From: Lasiosphaeria ovina
Lineage: Eukaryota; Ascomycota; Sordariomycetes; Sordariales; Lasiosphaeriaceae
Assembly (NCBI GenBank): GCA_033439765.1
Contig: JAULSN010000002.1
Span: 5,146,001 to 5,210,000 of the forward strand
Direction: 5' to 3'
DNA: 64,000 nt
The position numbers were made by a program, and so were the translations under genes. The notes beneath the pieces were generated by a model. It did not search any database and was not told the DNA's origin. It worked only from the letters and a program-made list of their open reading frames with translations. Each line of letters starts with the position of its first letter. Position 1 is the stretch's first letter. Positions 46,915 to 61,851 of this stretch are shown here, in pieces.

Positions 46915-49383
46915 TCAGGACTCGACATCAAACGGAGGCGGGGAGAGGCTAACAACATCGCTGTCCCAGCCCCAGTCCCAGTCATCAAGAAAACCACCCG
47001 TAAAGCTCTTCGCTCCAAAGATCTCGCTGTTGTCGTCTGTCTGGTTCTGCGCCGTACCGTCGCCACTATCGCCACCACCGTCGTCGATGATCATTCCCAT
47101 GTTCTTAGCTACGGTCTTCAACATTTCATAGCACTCTATAGCACGGCCGGTCGCCTGCTGTATGATGAGCGCGGTGCCGGCCTCGCTGTCTGTGCCAGAT
47201 TCGAGGACATCGACATATGGGATAAGCATGGGACCGAAAACATATGACTTTACATTGGTCTCCCCGGCCCTGATTCGATTTTTCCACCAGTCGGTAACCC
47301 AGTCGAAGACGGCATGCAGCTCAGCCTCGCCGCTGGGGCTCTTTACCACCGTTCCGGGGTTATTTCGGTCCTCCTCCTTGCGAGACAGATACTCGAGACT
47401 AACGACGAGGCAGGCTTGGATAAGCATTGAACGGGGGAAACCGGACCCGCAAATAATAAAACGGTCAAAGTCGCTGGCTGAAGAAGTTGGGGCCAAGTGT
47501 TGTTGCTCGGGTGACAGCCCGTTGTCGAGAACCTGGTCCGCAGTAGTATTTCGGGCAAGCGCGACAAGTGTCAGAGCCGCGTCGACACTCGTCTTGCGCG
47601 AGAAGTAGTGAGTTGGACTATGGAGCCCATCGTGCCACCAAGAAAGATGGAGGGCAAGAAGGTAGCGGTTCATGGTCATCTCGAGCAGGCGGAACTGGAA
47701 AATCGAGACTCCCTCGGCACCTAACTCGTCGCTGGGAAAGGAGCGTAGCCGCTGCATAAGGGCTCGATTCTCGGCGACGAGTTCAGCGCTCAGGCGTAGC
47801 GTCTCATGATATTTTGGACTTTTGCTGGACACTTGCGGATCGTTGATAAGATTCGCGATGGTGAGCCGCGTGGCGAACGACTTGAAAAGGGCAATTTGAA
47901 CTGAGACATGGGAGAACGAGGAAGAAGGCCCGGCACTATCCGTTGCTACAGCAACATCAGTACTGCCATTCTGGCCGAGCACGACCTCCTCGTCGTTGAT
48001 ATTGGTGGGCGGTTTCGTGTCAAAGTTGGAGAGCGAAATTAGGGGCAGACCGCCGGCGTCGAGGCTCGCCTGTAGGCAAATTTCGAGAATGGTGGTCCAC
48101 AGGCGCCGACGCAGCTCGGCACGCAGACGCGGCATGGGTACCAGGGTATCTGGGTCATGGTGTAAGCCTGTGTGCATGGCGGCACGAAGGAGGCTCCCGG
48201 CAGAGATCCAGGTGAGGTCGCCGCCAACACCAGCTGTCTGCTTGGCCAGCTGGAGGAGGCACATAATTTGCAGGCCTGGGATGCTCAGACGTGCCTTCTC
48301 GGGGGGGAGCACCAGCCATACCAGTGCCTCGTAGATCCAGCCCGTGGCTTGGGCGCGGAGTGAGTACGTGTCATCGTGAAAACAAGCCCCAATGGCCATA
48401 CAGACCTGCATCAGAACGATGAAGGCCTGGGTGGCCATTTGGGGCTGTTCCCAATAACGCTCATACTCGGCCAAGAAGGAGGGCACGTGGAGGATGCGGT
48501 AGACAGTTTCAAAGGTGCGCAGATAGCCGTTGATCAGAGTGTCGGCGACGGGGCGGGTGGGGACACTCATCCCAACGGCCAGGGCGGACAGTGGAGGGAC
48601 GCGACGAGCTTTGATGGCTCGACCGATAGATTTGCATTTCTCAGTATACGTTTCAAATGTTTTGTCCTGACGAGCCAGGTCCATGATCTTGAGAAACCAG
48701 GCCTAGGGAGACAGGCAAATACACGAGCCTCGTCAGCTTCGGGTCTGTTATGTGTATGTGTGCACAACTAGGTATCCAGGAAACGAGATTCAGGGGCAGT
48801 GAGCTACCGTGGAAGATGAAGAGGTCATTGTGGTGCCGTGCACCCAATGGCTTTGGCCGAAGAACCTAGTTTTGGACATGGTGCCGCGAATTGGAAGTGA
48901 GACAAACGTCCTTTCGACGTCAGTAGAGGCAGCAGGCGCATAGAGAGGCGGCGACTGGTCTCGTGTTCTAGGGGGCGAGGGCGAGGGCTGGCGACCGAGG
49001 GCTGACTGGAGCTCTCTTTCAAGCTGCTTCAAGCGGCGCTCAAGGGAATCAATGGTTGCCGCCGAGGAGGCGATAGAGGGGGTTGGATAGGACCCAGAGC
49101 CAGGGGGTAACGGTCCTTTGTTTACTGCTAAGGAGGTACCGGAATATGACCCAGCAACAGAGGCTTCCAGAGAGGCTCCGGCTCCGGCTCCGGCGGCCGG
49201 AACAGCGGCCGGCCTGGGGCGGCGAGACGCACCGAGCGGAGGTGGAGGCACATATGTGCACTCGGGGTTGCCTAGCCGCGTGCAGGTGGCACATGGGGAG
49301 GTACGGTCGCAGCGGACCTTGCGGAGGCGACACTGCTCGCAGGCCAGGGCCGGCCGTCTCCGCTTCTTGGGTGGGTTCTGCAT
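46915..49383 (-). CDS. Zn2Cys6 fungal-specific transcription factor
   Basis: Two exons, 49383-48808 and 48702-46915, joined in phase across a 105-bp intron (GTAGCT donor, CCCTAG acceptor), giving 787 aa. The zinc cluster is at the N-terminus: Cys15, 18, 25, 31, 34, 42 in ALACEQCRLRKVRCDRTSPC, preceded by basic KKRRRP. A linker helix (SLERRLKQLERELQS, about 110-125) could mediate dimerisation. The second exon carries the fungal_trans middle homology domain (NGYLRTFETVYRILHVPSFL; LRAELRRRLWTTILEICLQASLDAGG with typical GLPLISLSNFDTKPP). The C-terminus is acidic and Trp-rich (DDWDWGWDSD), like an activation region. The target pathway is unknown. It is head-to-head with MCM3, but zinc-cluster regulators are rarely tied to replication genes, so this is probably chance. 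Confidence 0.9.
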
Positions 49384-50249
49384 GAGGCCGTTGGCAGTAA
49401 ATTAGGCTTTCTACCTACGGTAGCGTAACGTTGGGTATTGTCGTCTTGGCAAAGTTGGGGACGGGACGGCTGAGGAGAGGGAGGGCGCAAGTCCCGTTTG
49501 GCCACTCAAAGAATCAAATGGAGAAATTTGAGGTGCACCAAGCCAAAGACGAGATAGTTGTAGGATACGATGGCTCGTAAAAAATAGAACAACGAGGCCA
49601 GCGAGTCTGAGCTGTCAGGATGCGATGTTGTGAACAAGACTCTATAACGTAGAGGTAAGGTACGAAGTGGTAAATGTCAGGTAATTACTAGGGGAATACT
49701 TTAGTAGTTTCTGTACAGAGTACTAAAATGCTTGGAGGGATGTGAACAGTTAGGTGATGCCAGACATTGGCTGCCAGCAGCAGAGGCAAGGTATGGAAAT
49801 CTAAAGTTGGGACCATGAGAGACTGAAGTTTTGATGCCTGCCTGTAAGTGCTGCGTGCCTCTTCGGGCCAAGTTGAATACGCCGAGCCTTATCCCCGAGC
49901 AGCCGTCCCGCCCGCCCTGCACCGTTTTGGCATGGTGCCCCTCGTCGAGCTCAGGCACGGGCACAGCAACGCGTTGCCGCTGCGGTGGGCTGTGGCGCCC
50001 ATGCACTCAATTAAAACCCCTGTCAAGGGGCCTCTGCCCGCAACGCGAGTCGCGCGTCGCGTCGCGTTTTCTCTGAGCCCTGTCTGGCTGGCTGGCTTGG
50101 TTTTCCATCTACTATTCCCTACTCCGCCCAAGCGCTGCCCGCACCTTCAACACCGTCAAGTCAACGCCGACTGCCATTCCACCTCGTCCACCTGTCTGCC
50201 TGTCTGCCACCCTCAATCTGTGCAGTCGTCTGTGAATGGTAGCAGCACA
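49384..50249. other. Divergent spacer between zinc-cluster TF and MCM3
   Basis: 866 bp. The MCM3 side has the CGCG cluster described separately. The part next to 49384 is the TF promoter. No additional gene was recognised. Confidence 0.55.
50041..50070 (+). promoter_or_regulatory. CGCG cluster upstream of MCM3 (MBF/E2F-like)
   Basis: Within 30 bases there are ACGCGA, CGCGCGTC and GTCGCGTTTT-type words, about 180-210 bp before the MCM3 ATG. In yeasts such ACGCGN/TTTCGCG elements bind MBF and give G1/S expression of replication genes. Function here is inference. Confidence 0.45.
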
Positions 50250-53278
<3,029 letters not shown>

Positions 53279-54047
53279 GTTGTGAGAAATTGAGACAGTC
53301 GTGTGTGTATGTAATGATGATCATGGCGGCGGATGGATTCATTGGCGGGGATTTGGGTTTGTGTTGTTGTTGTTATTGTTCTTATGCCAAGCCAAGTAAG
53401 AGATGGGTGAAAGGCAACGCTATTGATGTTTTCCCTTTTGTTTAGTAAAATGTGATGGCGTTTATTTTGCTTATGGAAGTCGTTTTCTGGCTATTGGGAC
53501 GTCTTGTTATATTCCATTTAAGAATTGGTTATCCGAGATGATGCAGCTGAACCTGATGACTGAGACTGTAAAGACTGAAAATTGGGAATTGAACTTCTAA
53601 CTTGAACGTTCAAGACAACCACGTCTTGTTTAATGAAGACGAAAGACTGTAGATTAGCACAACGTCTGTTGGAGGGGAGAAATCTTTGGTGTCAGCCCAA
53701 TTCCCCCATTTATCATGCATGTATCGAGATGATAAAGAGGTCCTTCCATACCGAGATATCAGTCGAAATTAAAGAATCGCTAATCGATATGAAAAATATA
53801 GTCCCGGTTACAAGAAAATCCCACGCTCTAAGTTGACTAGCCCGCCCACTTGCCATTCCGCCCCGTCTATCTGAGAACCCGGTCTACTTCTCCCACGGCA
53901 ATGAAAATAACCAATAGATGTAGGTATTAAACATTCCAACATAGCCGCGTTGTTTATTAGCTGCACGTATCCCCGCCGTATACCAGACCCCCTTCCCACC
54001 GCCTTTTCGCTTGCCCGAGGGGAGAGAAAAGAAACGCACGTCCGACT
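53279..54047. other. Convergent spacer between MCM3 and Mak32-like gene
   Basis: 769 bp, AT-rich, both terminators. A 67-aa AT-rich frame (53633-53836) lacks fungal codon bias and is not called. Confidence 0.6.
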
Positions 54048-55746
54048 TCATAAACGCCGCCGGAATTCCTCAAGGCGATCCTCCACCCTCACACCATTCC
54101 ACGTCTCGTTTCCGTCGCGGTCGCGGCCGACCATGGGGACGCCGACCTGCTCGATGGCGAAGCTAGCCGCAACGCTTGCCCACACGCACGCCTCCTCGAC
54201 CGGCTTGCCGCGGGCGAGGGCGACAGCCAGCGCACCGAGAAAAGTGTTGCCGCCGCCCGTTGGGTCGACAACGGGCCCGTCCTTTTCGGGGCCACTGCTG
54301 CTCTTACTGCCATCACCACTGCTACTGCTGGTGCTGCCGCTGTTACTATCGCTGCTGCTGCTGCTGCCGCCCTGTGGCTTGTCACGTTGGTAATAGGCGG
54401 GAATCCACCTCTCGATGCCCGGGTCAACTTCGATTTCTTCGCGGGCGACAAAGCCCTCGTCGTCTTGCACGAGGTTGGCGAAGAGTGCTATAAAGTCCGT
54501 GTCGGGCTGGAGGCCGCCGTGTAAGAGCTCTTTCTTTTTCACGGGCATTCTCTGCTTCTGCTGTTGTTTTTTGCCATCGCTGGTGGTTGCAGGGCGGCCG
54601 CGTACGCGGCCGCCATTCTTGGCTATAAAACACCCCTTTTCTCCGGCCCGCACGACAAGGGCGTAGCTCTGCAGCGGCATGCTGGCGAGTAGCTGCTCGC
54701 AGTTCTGTTCGATGGCGGCGGTGCTGATCTCGCCCGTGGCCGGGTCGAGGCCGTCGCTGCCCATGAAGCCGGCCAGCTCGGCATGGTTTGGACTGCAGAT
54801 GTCGACGAGCGGAAGCGTATTGGTGCAGTTCAGCAACTCGTCGGGTACACAGCGGTCAGGGACTGGCTCCCAGATGAACACGGGCCGCGTGTAGCCTTCG
54901 GGGTCTGCGGCCTTCCGCCGGGCGACGATGTCGGTTACAAGCTCGCGGCACCGGGTTGGGTTGCAGATGAGGTGAAAAGCCCGCGCCTGAAGCAAGTCAG
55001 GGTTTTCAGCAAGGTCCTCGGCCGTTAGACGCTTTTTAGGCGTCGTATAGCGGAAGGCCCGGCGCTCCGACTGATCAACATAGCCGTTCCAGCCCCGGGT
55101 TGTCAGCCGGCCGGCGGAGGTCCGCATCACAGCAGACGTTTCCCAGCTTTCTACGACCGCCGTGATGGCCTCGGGGAAGTCAGAGCCTCGGTCTACGAAC
55201 CAGCCGACCGACTTGGAAAGCGGCGGGGGAGAGAACAAACGCGCCCCCAACGCCGAGTAGGAACCGGCGCCACCGAGCACATCGCGCACTGGAGGCTTAG
55301 GAGGGAGATACTCGATCTCGTCTTTGAGCAGTGTCAGCCAACATTGCCCTCATATCTGCCAGATGTGAACCGGCAGTTCAGCATGCGGTAGATAGTGTAT
55401 TTTGGGGTCAAGGGGGTCTCGTTAAGATGCGGGGATATTATATGTAATGTTCAAAATGGAGTGAAAGTAAATAAAACGAGACAAACAGTAACAGATCCAG
55501 AAAGGGGAAACGCTTCAAAGTAAGCGGGCCATTTCAAGGTTTCTTTGAAGGATGTCTCAAATCAGCAAAGCGAGACTAATGGATGAAGGGCCTACCAATT
55601 ATGAACATGCCCAGAGTGACAAAGTCGATGGTACTGGTATTGTCTTGGCCACTGGAACCCGCAAAGACGGAGTTGTCGCCGCCAGATTGCGGGATACGCT
55701 GGGCCCCTTCGGCATCGCAAGCGTCCTTGGAATTATGTGTATCCAT
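54048..55746 (-). CDS. MAK32: PfkB-family protein, Mak32-like
   Basis: Two exons, 55746-55596 and 55321-54048, with a 274-bp intron (GTAGGC donor, CAAAG acceptor). The join gives the family motif TLGMFIIDEIEY and a 474-aa protein. Features of the ribokinase/PfkB fold: GGAGSYSALGARL (about 67-79), FIWEPVPDRCVPDELLNC, DICSPNHAELAGFMG, and the C-terminal signature DPTGGGNTFLGA. Normal PfkB kinases have GAGD there, with Asp as catalytic base; here Asn409 stands in its place. A Ser/Asp/Gly-rich low-complexity insert (about 360-395) lies just before it, and a Gln/Lys-rich insert lies earlier. Yeast Mak32 is a PfkB relative needed for stable L-A dsRNA virus particles; its enzymatic role is unknown. 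Function here, kinase or not, is open. Head-to-head with SRV2. Confidence 0.88.
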
Positions 55747-57089
55747 CTTCAGACTCTCTGTTGGCGATGCCCCCCGTGTTCAACGGTTGAAGTTATGATG
55801 TGTCGTCGTTCCACCTCAGCTCTCAAGAGCGCCCCCCCCCCACAAATTTGCGAAGCCTAGAACCAAGCGCTGCCTTGGATACGGATACTTTAACGTGAAA
55901 ATGAGCGCTAGGGCAGGCAGCGGCCGGACCGGAAGCGATGGATACCTATTCCCTACGAGGAACAAGACTTGGAACGAATGACAGGGAAAGATAAATGATA
56001 GTTAAAAGATGCAATGAGTGAATGTTGTCTCGCCCCATACGCCGCCCAATGCGGAGAGGGAGGGCATGAATCCCAACAACCTAAGTGCAAGGCTCACGAT
56101 CCAATGGCCCAGCAGCCTCTGAATGGCCCATCCAAAAGGAGCGCCTAAATGCGAGTCTGCGCCACTAGGGCTTCTCAATCGGGGATTGTGCATACCGCCT
56201 GGCGGGTTGCTTAACTGCCAGTGACTAACCAAGTTCCCTCTGACTGTATACCTAGGTGTACATGTGACCAAGCCTTCCATGTTCTTGACAGCCAAGGTAG
56301 GTATGTTGCCTGTGGCAGGCAGGCACGGAACCGCACTTTGAAGGTAGGCACCTCCCTGACAGCGTCTTTGAAGTAGGGCAGGGCCCGCAACTGCCTGCTT
56401 GTGATACGTTTCGTACGCGTCCCCGACTACGTACCTCACGTACTCTCTGGTCTCAGCGTTTAGTGGTACTGAAGTTGGATGAATGGTATACAACAATATA
56501 GGTTACATTTATTGAAGATAAGTTAGGCATCTATGCTGTACCTACAATCCTTCCTTCCATGTGCATGCGATGGAGTCGTGTCCGTCGTTAAGTTCCATTC
56601 CATCTTAATTGAGTACGGAAAGCTCAGAGACTCAGCCCGATGAAGAGACGTTAGGATTGGAGGAATCCACGGTTGTGCCCCACCTTTACGCCCTTACAAG
56701 GAGCTTCCCAGCGAGCAGCTCTTGAGGGCCTGAGCGTTGCAGCAGCCAGGCCAGGGGTCCGTCAGGGTGATCTCCAAGCTGTCAGAAAAGTGCCCCGAAC
56801 CTCGTCTGCTTTTTATGCTTCAACATATACCTCGCCCGGCATCCCGAAACCTTGATCATCCTCAGCGCCGTCTTGCTCGTTCTTGGTAACAAAATAGATA
56901 AATCTAATCCTTACCAGACTGACCTCGGAGCTTGTCCCGCCAAAACGTCCCGGGCGGCCCCTTGACAACTTAACTTTCCACGTCACCAACCTTTCGTTAG
57001 CCCCTGAGCTCTTCCGCGCTGGTCTTGCTCCAGCAGCTCCTTCCTTAAAACTCAACACCCGATCCGACTCTCCTTCGCACCTGCCCAAC
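55747..57089. other. Divergent spacer between Mak32-like and SRV2 genes
   Basis: About 1.3 kb. C run near 55834-55842, a GAGTACGGA word near 56611, AAGGTAGG near 56294. A 164-aa frame on the minus strand (56002-56496) has no fungal bias or motif and was not accepted. Confidence 0.5.
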
Positions 57090-59068
57090 ATGGCGGCCGG
57101 TACCAACAACATGAACAACCTGACAACCCTAATCAAGAGGTGTGTGCCCCAAAATCCGCACTTGTCGTGAGCTTCAAGACGTGACGCGACTCTTCAGCAC
57201 CACCCGCAGCAGTTTGCGCCCGTCATGGCCATGCTCGCCATCCTGCTCTCTGCGCGCTCGGCGCAAACCTGTGCTAACTCTATGCGCAGGCTCGAGGCTG
57301 CCACAGCCCGTCTCGAGGATATTGCCTCGTCGACGATCGAGCTGCCCCAAGTCGTCCCTGCCCTCCAGCAAACACTCGCCTCTCCCCTCTCCGGCGCATC
57401 TGGCGTGGGATCGCCCGCGCCCACCCCGACGCCCACCCCAGCGCCCGCGCCTCCGCCGGTGCCCAAGGCTCCCGAAGAGCCCCTCCCCGAATCTATCGAG
57501 GAGTATGACGCCTTCATGAGCCAGTCGGTCGAAAAGTATATCAAGATCAGCAAGGCGATAGGCGGTCTGGTTGCCGAGCAGGTAGGTCATGCCCACCACG
57601 CCCATTTGCGGGGGCGGGACTCCCGCTTCTCGTTTTAATCTCAGTCGAGGCCATTGACACTCTTGTCTCGCAGGCGGCCAAAGTTCTCGAGGGCTTCAAG
57701 GAGCAGCGCAAGTTTCTGCTGATTTCGACCAAGGCGAAGAAGCCCGACCTGACGGGCTCCGAAATGTCGGTCTATCAAGATGTGTTGAAGCCAATAAACC
57801 AGCTCTTGATGGACATCACCAGCATCCGCGATTCAAACCGCGGCGCTCCTGTCTTCTCCCAGCTGAATACTGTGGCCGAGGGGCTGATGGCTCTGGCGTG
57901 GGTGACGGTGGAGAGCAAGCCGAATAAGTTTGTCGAGGAGAGCCTCGGTTCCGCCCAGTTTTTCGGCAACAGGGTGCTGAAGGAGTTTAAGGACAAGTGA
58001 GTCCATTACCACTGGCTGCCAGCGCGCTTTCTGTGCTGTTTCTGACGTGCCAAACAGGGATCAACAACAAGTGGAGTGGGTGCAGTCATTTTACCAGATA
58101 TTCCGCGATCTCGCAGACTACGTCAAGAATTACTTCCCAAATGGCCTTCCGTGGAACCCTAAGGGACGTCCAGTGCAGGAAGTTCTCAAGTCTCTATCGG
58201 CAGCTCCTGTGCCAGCTGCGGGTGGTCCCCCTCCGCCTCCCCCGCCGCCCCCGGGCCCTCCTCCCGTCTTCAAGATCAACGAACAGAAGCCATCGGAGCC
58301 TCCTGCAGCAGGAGGCCTTGGTGCAGTTTTCTCGGAGCTCAACAAGGGCGAGGCGGTTACGAAGGGCCTTAGAAAAGTAGAGAAGTCGGAGATGACACAT
58401 AAAAACCCGTCCTTGAGGGCCGGGTCAACCGTCCCAGAGCGCGAGGGATCCGTTCGTGGAAAGAGCCCCGCCCCCGGAAAGAAGCCTAAGCCTGAGACTT
58501 TGCGGGCTAAGAAGCCGCCAAAGAAGGAGCTGGAGGGCAACCAGTGGACAATCGTAAGTTATTTCTTTTTAGCATCACAATTCTGGGGAACCGCCTTGGA
58601 CGGTCTACTAACAAGGCGGACGTTCAGGAAAACTTTGAGAAGGAATCCGAGCCTATCGAGATTGAGGCAAACATCTCCCACTCAATCCGGATCAGCAAGT
58701 GCAACAACACCACTGTCATCATCAGGGGCAAGGCAAACGCTGTCACAATTGACAATACGAACCGTCTATCCCTCGTGGTGGACTCGCTCGTGTCGACGGT
58801 GGACCTCGTCAAGTCGCAGAACTTTGCGCTGCAGGTTCTGGGGGTTATTCCCACGGTGCTGATGGACACTGTCGACGGCGCGCAGATCTACTTCAGCAAG
58901 GAAAGCATAGGCACGCGTATCTTCACCAGCAAATCGTCTAGCGTCAACCTCAACGTGATTGGATCCGACGACGACTACCAGGAGATCCCCCTGCCGTCGC
59001 AGATATGCTCGTACTATCACGAGGACAAGGGTGATCTGGTGAACGAAATTGTCTCTCACTCCGGCTAA
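57090..59068 (+). CDS. SRV2: Adenylyl cyclase-associated protein (CAP/Srv2)
   Basis: Five exons: 57090-57139, 57290-57581, 57674-57996, 58058-58553, 58628-59068, giving 533 aa, the normal length. Domains in order: an N-terminal coiled segment (LIKRLEAATARLEDIASSTI) that in yeast binds adenylyl cyclase and oligomerises; a Pro/Thr/Ala linker; the helical folded domain (SVEKYIKISKAIGGLVAEQ, VLEGFKEQRKFLL, GSAQFFGNRVLKEFKDK, VEWVQSFYQIFRDLADYVK); a poly-Pro stretch (GGPPPPPPPPPGPPPVF) for profilin or SH3 binding; a WH2-like region (LGAVFSELNKGEAVTKGLRKV); and the C-terminal CARP beta-sheet domain (EANISHSIRISKCNNTTVIIRGK). Known role: recharges actin monomers with ATP together with cofilin, and links Ras/cAMP signalling to actin. 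All domains are intact. Confidence 0.95.
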
Positions 59069-59949
59069 GCTGTGCGCCATAGCTATCAGTTAAGGTTGTT
59101 CTTTGCTGTTACTGCTGCTGTTTCTATTTCCCCTACCCGTATTCGCTCTGCGTTGTGCGAGACAGGGAGAAGGGGGAGTCAAAGCTAGCGAGCGGGAAAT
59201 TGTAAATTTCCAAACTTCGTTTTCTTAGCCGTTTGTCGTCTGCTTTCACACTTTTCATGTTTTTCTAACTTACCTCCTTACCTCTCATTTCAGCCATGTC
59301 TATATATACAGTAGTACCCTCGCGAATAAGCGCAGTTACTTGAAGTTGTAATTTTGAGAAGATATGTCAACACATTAGCTCGCCCTGTTTTTTGATACCT
59401 GTCGATACAGGTGAGTCGGATACATGGAAATAGGAATAATTTAAGGTATGTTTTGCGACCCAGTGTCCTAGACTGACTGCAATCTATTTCTGAATCGCAG
59501 CATACAAATGCCAAAAGAAGCAGCAAATCCAAGGCTATATCTAGATTGAATGTTGCAGCCAAGCAACCGGGTTGAAAATTGAAGAATAGCAAATCTCGCT
59601 TCGATCTATTTACTTGAGAAAATACGAGACGAAAAAGGAAGACAAGACGGGGAAAAAAATATAAAAATAGACAAAGAACAGATGGCTAGCTTACACAGGA
59701 GAGAAAAGATCCTGACATATCGATATTTCCCAACCCCCAAAAATCCGTTTCTCTACAAGAAAACAGAAATCAAAAGATGAAAAAGGAAAGTGTTACCGTA
59801 CATGTCTATCAAATTTCCCGTTTTTCTACTTTCGTCCCCCCTTTTGTTCTCTGTCTTTCTTTCTAAGGGGTTCTCCCTTGATTTACACAGCATTGAGGGC
59901 GTGTGTGTATGACCTAGGCGCCTCGGATCTCTTTTGGCGGATGAATCTT
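59069..59949. other. Convergent spacer between SRV2 and CAT2
   Basis: 881 bp, AT-rich, both 3' ends; no gene recognised. Confidence 0.65.
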
Positions 59950-61851
59950 CTAAAGCTTGGCCTTGGGGGGCTCGAGGGTGGGGAGGAGCAGGTCGCGCAT
60001 CTCGCCGGCCGCCTCGTTGAGGTAGAAGCTCATCTTGTTGCTGCCCAGGCCCTTGGACACGATGTTGAAGTTGATGCTGCGAGACAGTATTAGCAGGTCG
60101 TTTTAACAGAAAGGGTAGCCAGAGTGATGGCTTTGGGGAACTAACCTATTCTCGTTAATCATGTAGGCAATGCCAAAACCGCCGTCAATGACCTGGCTCC
60201 ACCCGTAGCCGTTGAAGAACTCGGAGCTTAGCTGGCTGGTGGACAGGTACCACGAGCTCGAGTAGGCGTAGGCGGGGTCCTGGTAGAGGGCCGGGACGGA
60301 CTGACCGGGCTCGAGCAGGCGCTTGAGGCCGAACAGGTGGCGGTCGACGCCCTTGCCGTCCGAGGCGGCGGTGATGTACTCGAGGTGCGAGTCGATGGCC
60401 TTGCGGAACAGGGCGATGCGCGTCTTGTCGTCGGCCGCGGGGTCGGCGACGGCGTTGCACCAAGCCACGCTGGCCTCGGACACGGAGCGGCATGTCTCGG
60501 TGCGGCCCTGCTGGAAGCGGCGCGTGGCGGCCGACTCGTACGTGGGACGGTTCTTGCCGTACATCTTGTGGTAGGCCAGTTGGATGATCATCTGCACGTA
60601 GGCGTCGGGCGAGCAGCGGAACTTCTTGATCAGCCCCTTACCGTAGCCCTGGTAGGCCTGCACGGCGAGTTCGTGTTGGCCAATGACGGCGGTGAAATCT
60701 TGCACGGCGCGGTCAATCTCGGCCTGGAGCTCCTTAGTCACGACGAACTTGACGGCCTGCGGCTCGGGCAAGCTCGACCGCACGGTGGGGTCGGAGAAAT
60801 CGAGCTTGTTGTTGAAGATGACGTCGTTGACAAAGTCGTTGAGCCGGTGCGTCGGCGTGCCGTCCATCATGCTGTGCTCGCCCAGAAAGCCCGAGGTGCC
60901 GTTATCGTTGACGATGAACTGCAGCGGCTTGTCGAACCAGCGGTTTTGGCCGTCGCCATGCCAGTAGGCATGCGCGCGCTCCTCGAGCGTCACAGGCGCG
61001 GCGTCGTCGAGGCACACGACAAAGGAAGCCGATTCGATAGCCTCGAGTGACTTGGCGTTGGTCGAGTCAGCGCTGAGGAGGACGGCGCGGGCGTCGGTCC
61101 AGACGTCGCGGTGCTCCGAGGTCAGGGCGCCGATGGCCGGGGAGCGCTGCGTCGAGGCCAGCTCGTAGACGCGGCGGAAGGCCTGCTCGAGCTCCGAGGT
61201 ATTGAGTTGCTTTCCAGCGACCTCATGCTCGACCTTGAAGAATTGGTTCTTGCGGATGACCAGGATATGCTTGTTCTGCGCGGGGTCGAACTTTACGGGG
61301 TAGTCGGCGGGCTTGGCAGGGATGCGGCTGGCGTTGAACATCCACTTGTAGCTGTCCATGCAGATGGGCAGCTTCTTCATGTATTCGGGCTCCAGGGAGC
61401 CGGTGTCGACCTGCTTCTTGAACTCGAGGGCGGCGGTGGTGATGGCAGCGGCGCGCGTGGCGGGGTCGCGGCGGCGGCGGTCATCGCGGTGCGAGTAGAA
61501 GTAGCTGACGTAGGGCACGATGGGGTCGCGGTAGCTGAGGTAGGCCGCGTCGTTCCACCACTCGTGCAGCCAGTTCTTGTGCTTGGGGTCCTCGCGGCGG
61601 GTAAGCAGCTTCTCCTGCAGCTTGCGGCCGGGCCCGTTGGGGGCGATGAACTCCTCGACGGCCTTGGTGCTGGCCTCGAGCTCGGCCGACGACAGCAGCG
61701 GCTTCAGCGACTTGAGATAGCGCGTGGCCGTCTCCTCCAGGGTGGGCACCGGGAGCCGGGGCAGCGAGTCCTGGAAGCGGAGCATCGCCCCTTTGGACTT
61801 GTCCTCAACATAGCCTGCCGGGAGCGAGCTGTTGTTGCGTCTGTTGGCCAT
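59950..61851 (-). CDS. CAT2: Carnitine O-acetyltransferase with PTS1 (Cat2/AcuJ)
   Basis: Two exons, 61851-60146 and 60076-59950, joined across a 69-bp intron (GTTAGT donor, CGCAG acceptor) to give 610 aa. Carnitine acyltransferase family motifs: LPRLPVPTLEETATRYLKSL near the start, MFNASRIPAK, the catalytic HSMMDG (His326), and YGKGLIKKFRCSPDAYVQM; then DGGFGIAYMINENRINFNI. The protein ends PKAKL; AKL is a type-1 peroxisomal targeting signal, as in yeast Cat2. Known role: reversible acetyl transfer between CoA and carnitine, to carry acetyl units from peroxisomes to mitochondria, needed for growth on fatty acids and acetate. In fungi the same gene usually supplies both organelles through an N-terminal mitochondrial leader; here no ATG precedes residue 1 in frame, although the leader is open (see findings). 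Confidence 0.94.

Noticed and set aside
56002..56496. 164-aa minus-strand frame in the Mak32/SRV2 spacer
   Set aside because: Starts in a divergent promoter, lacks codon bias and any motif.
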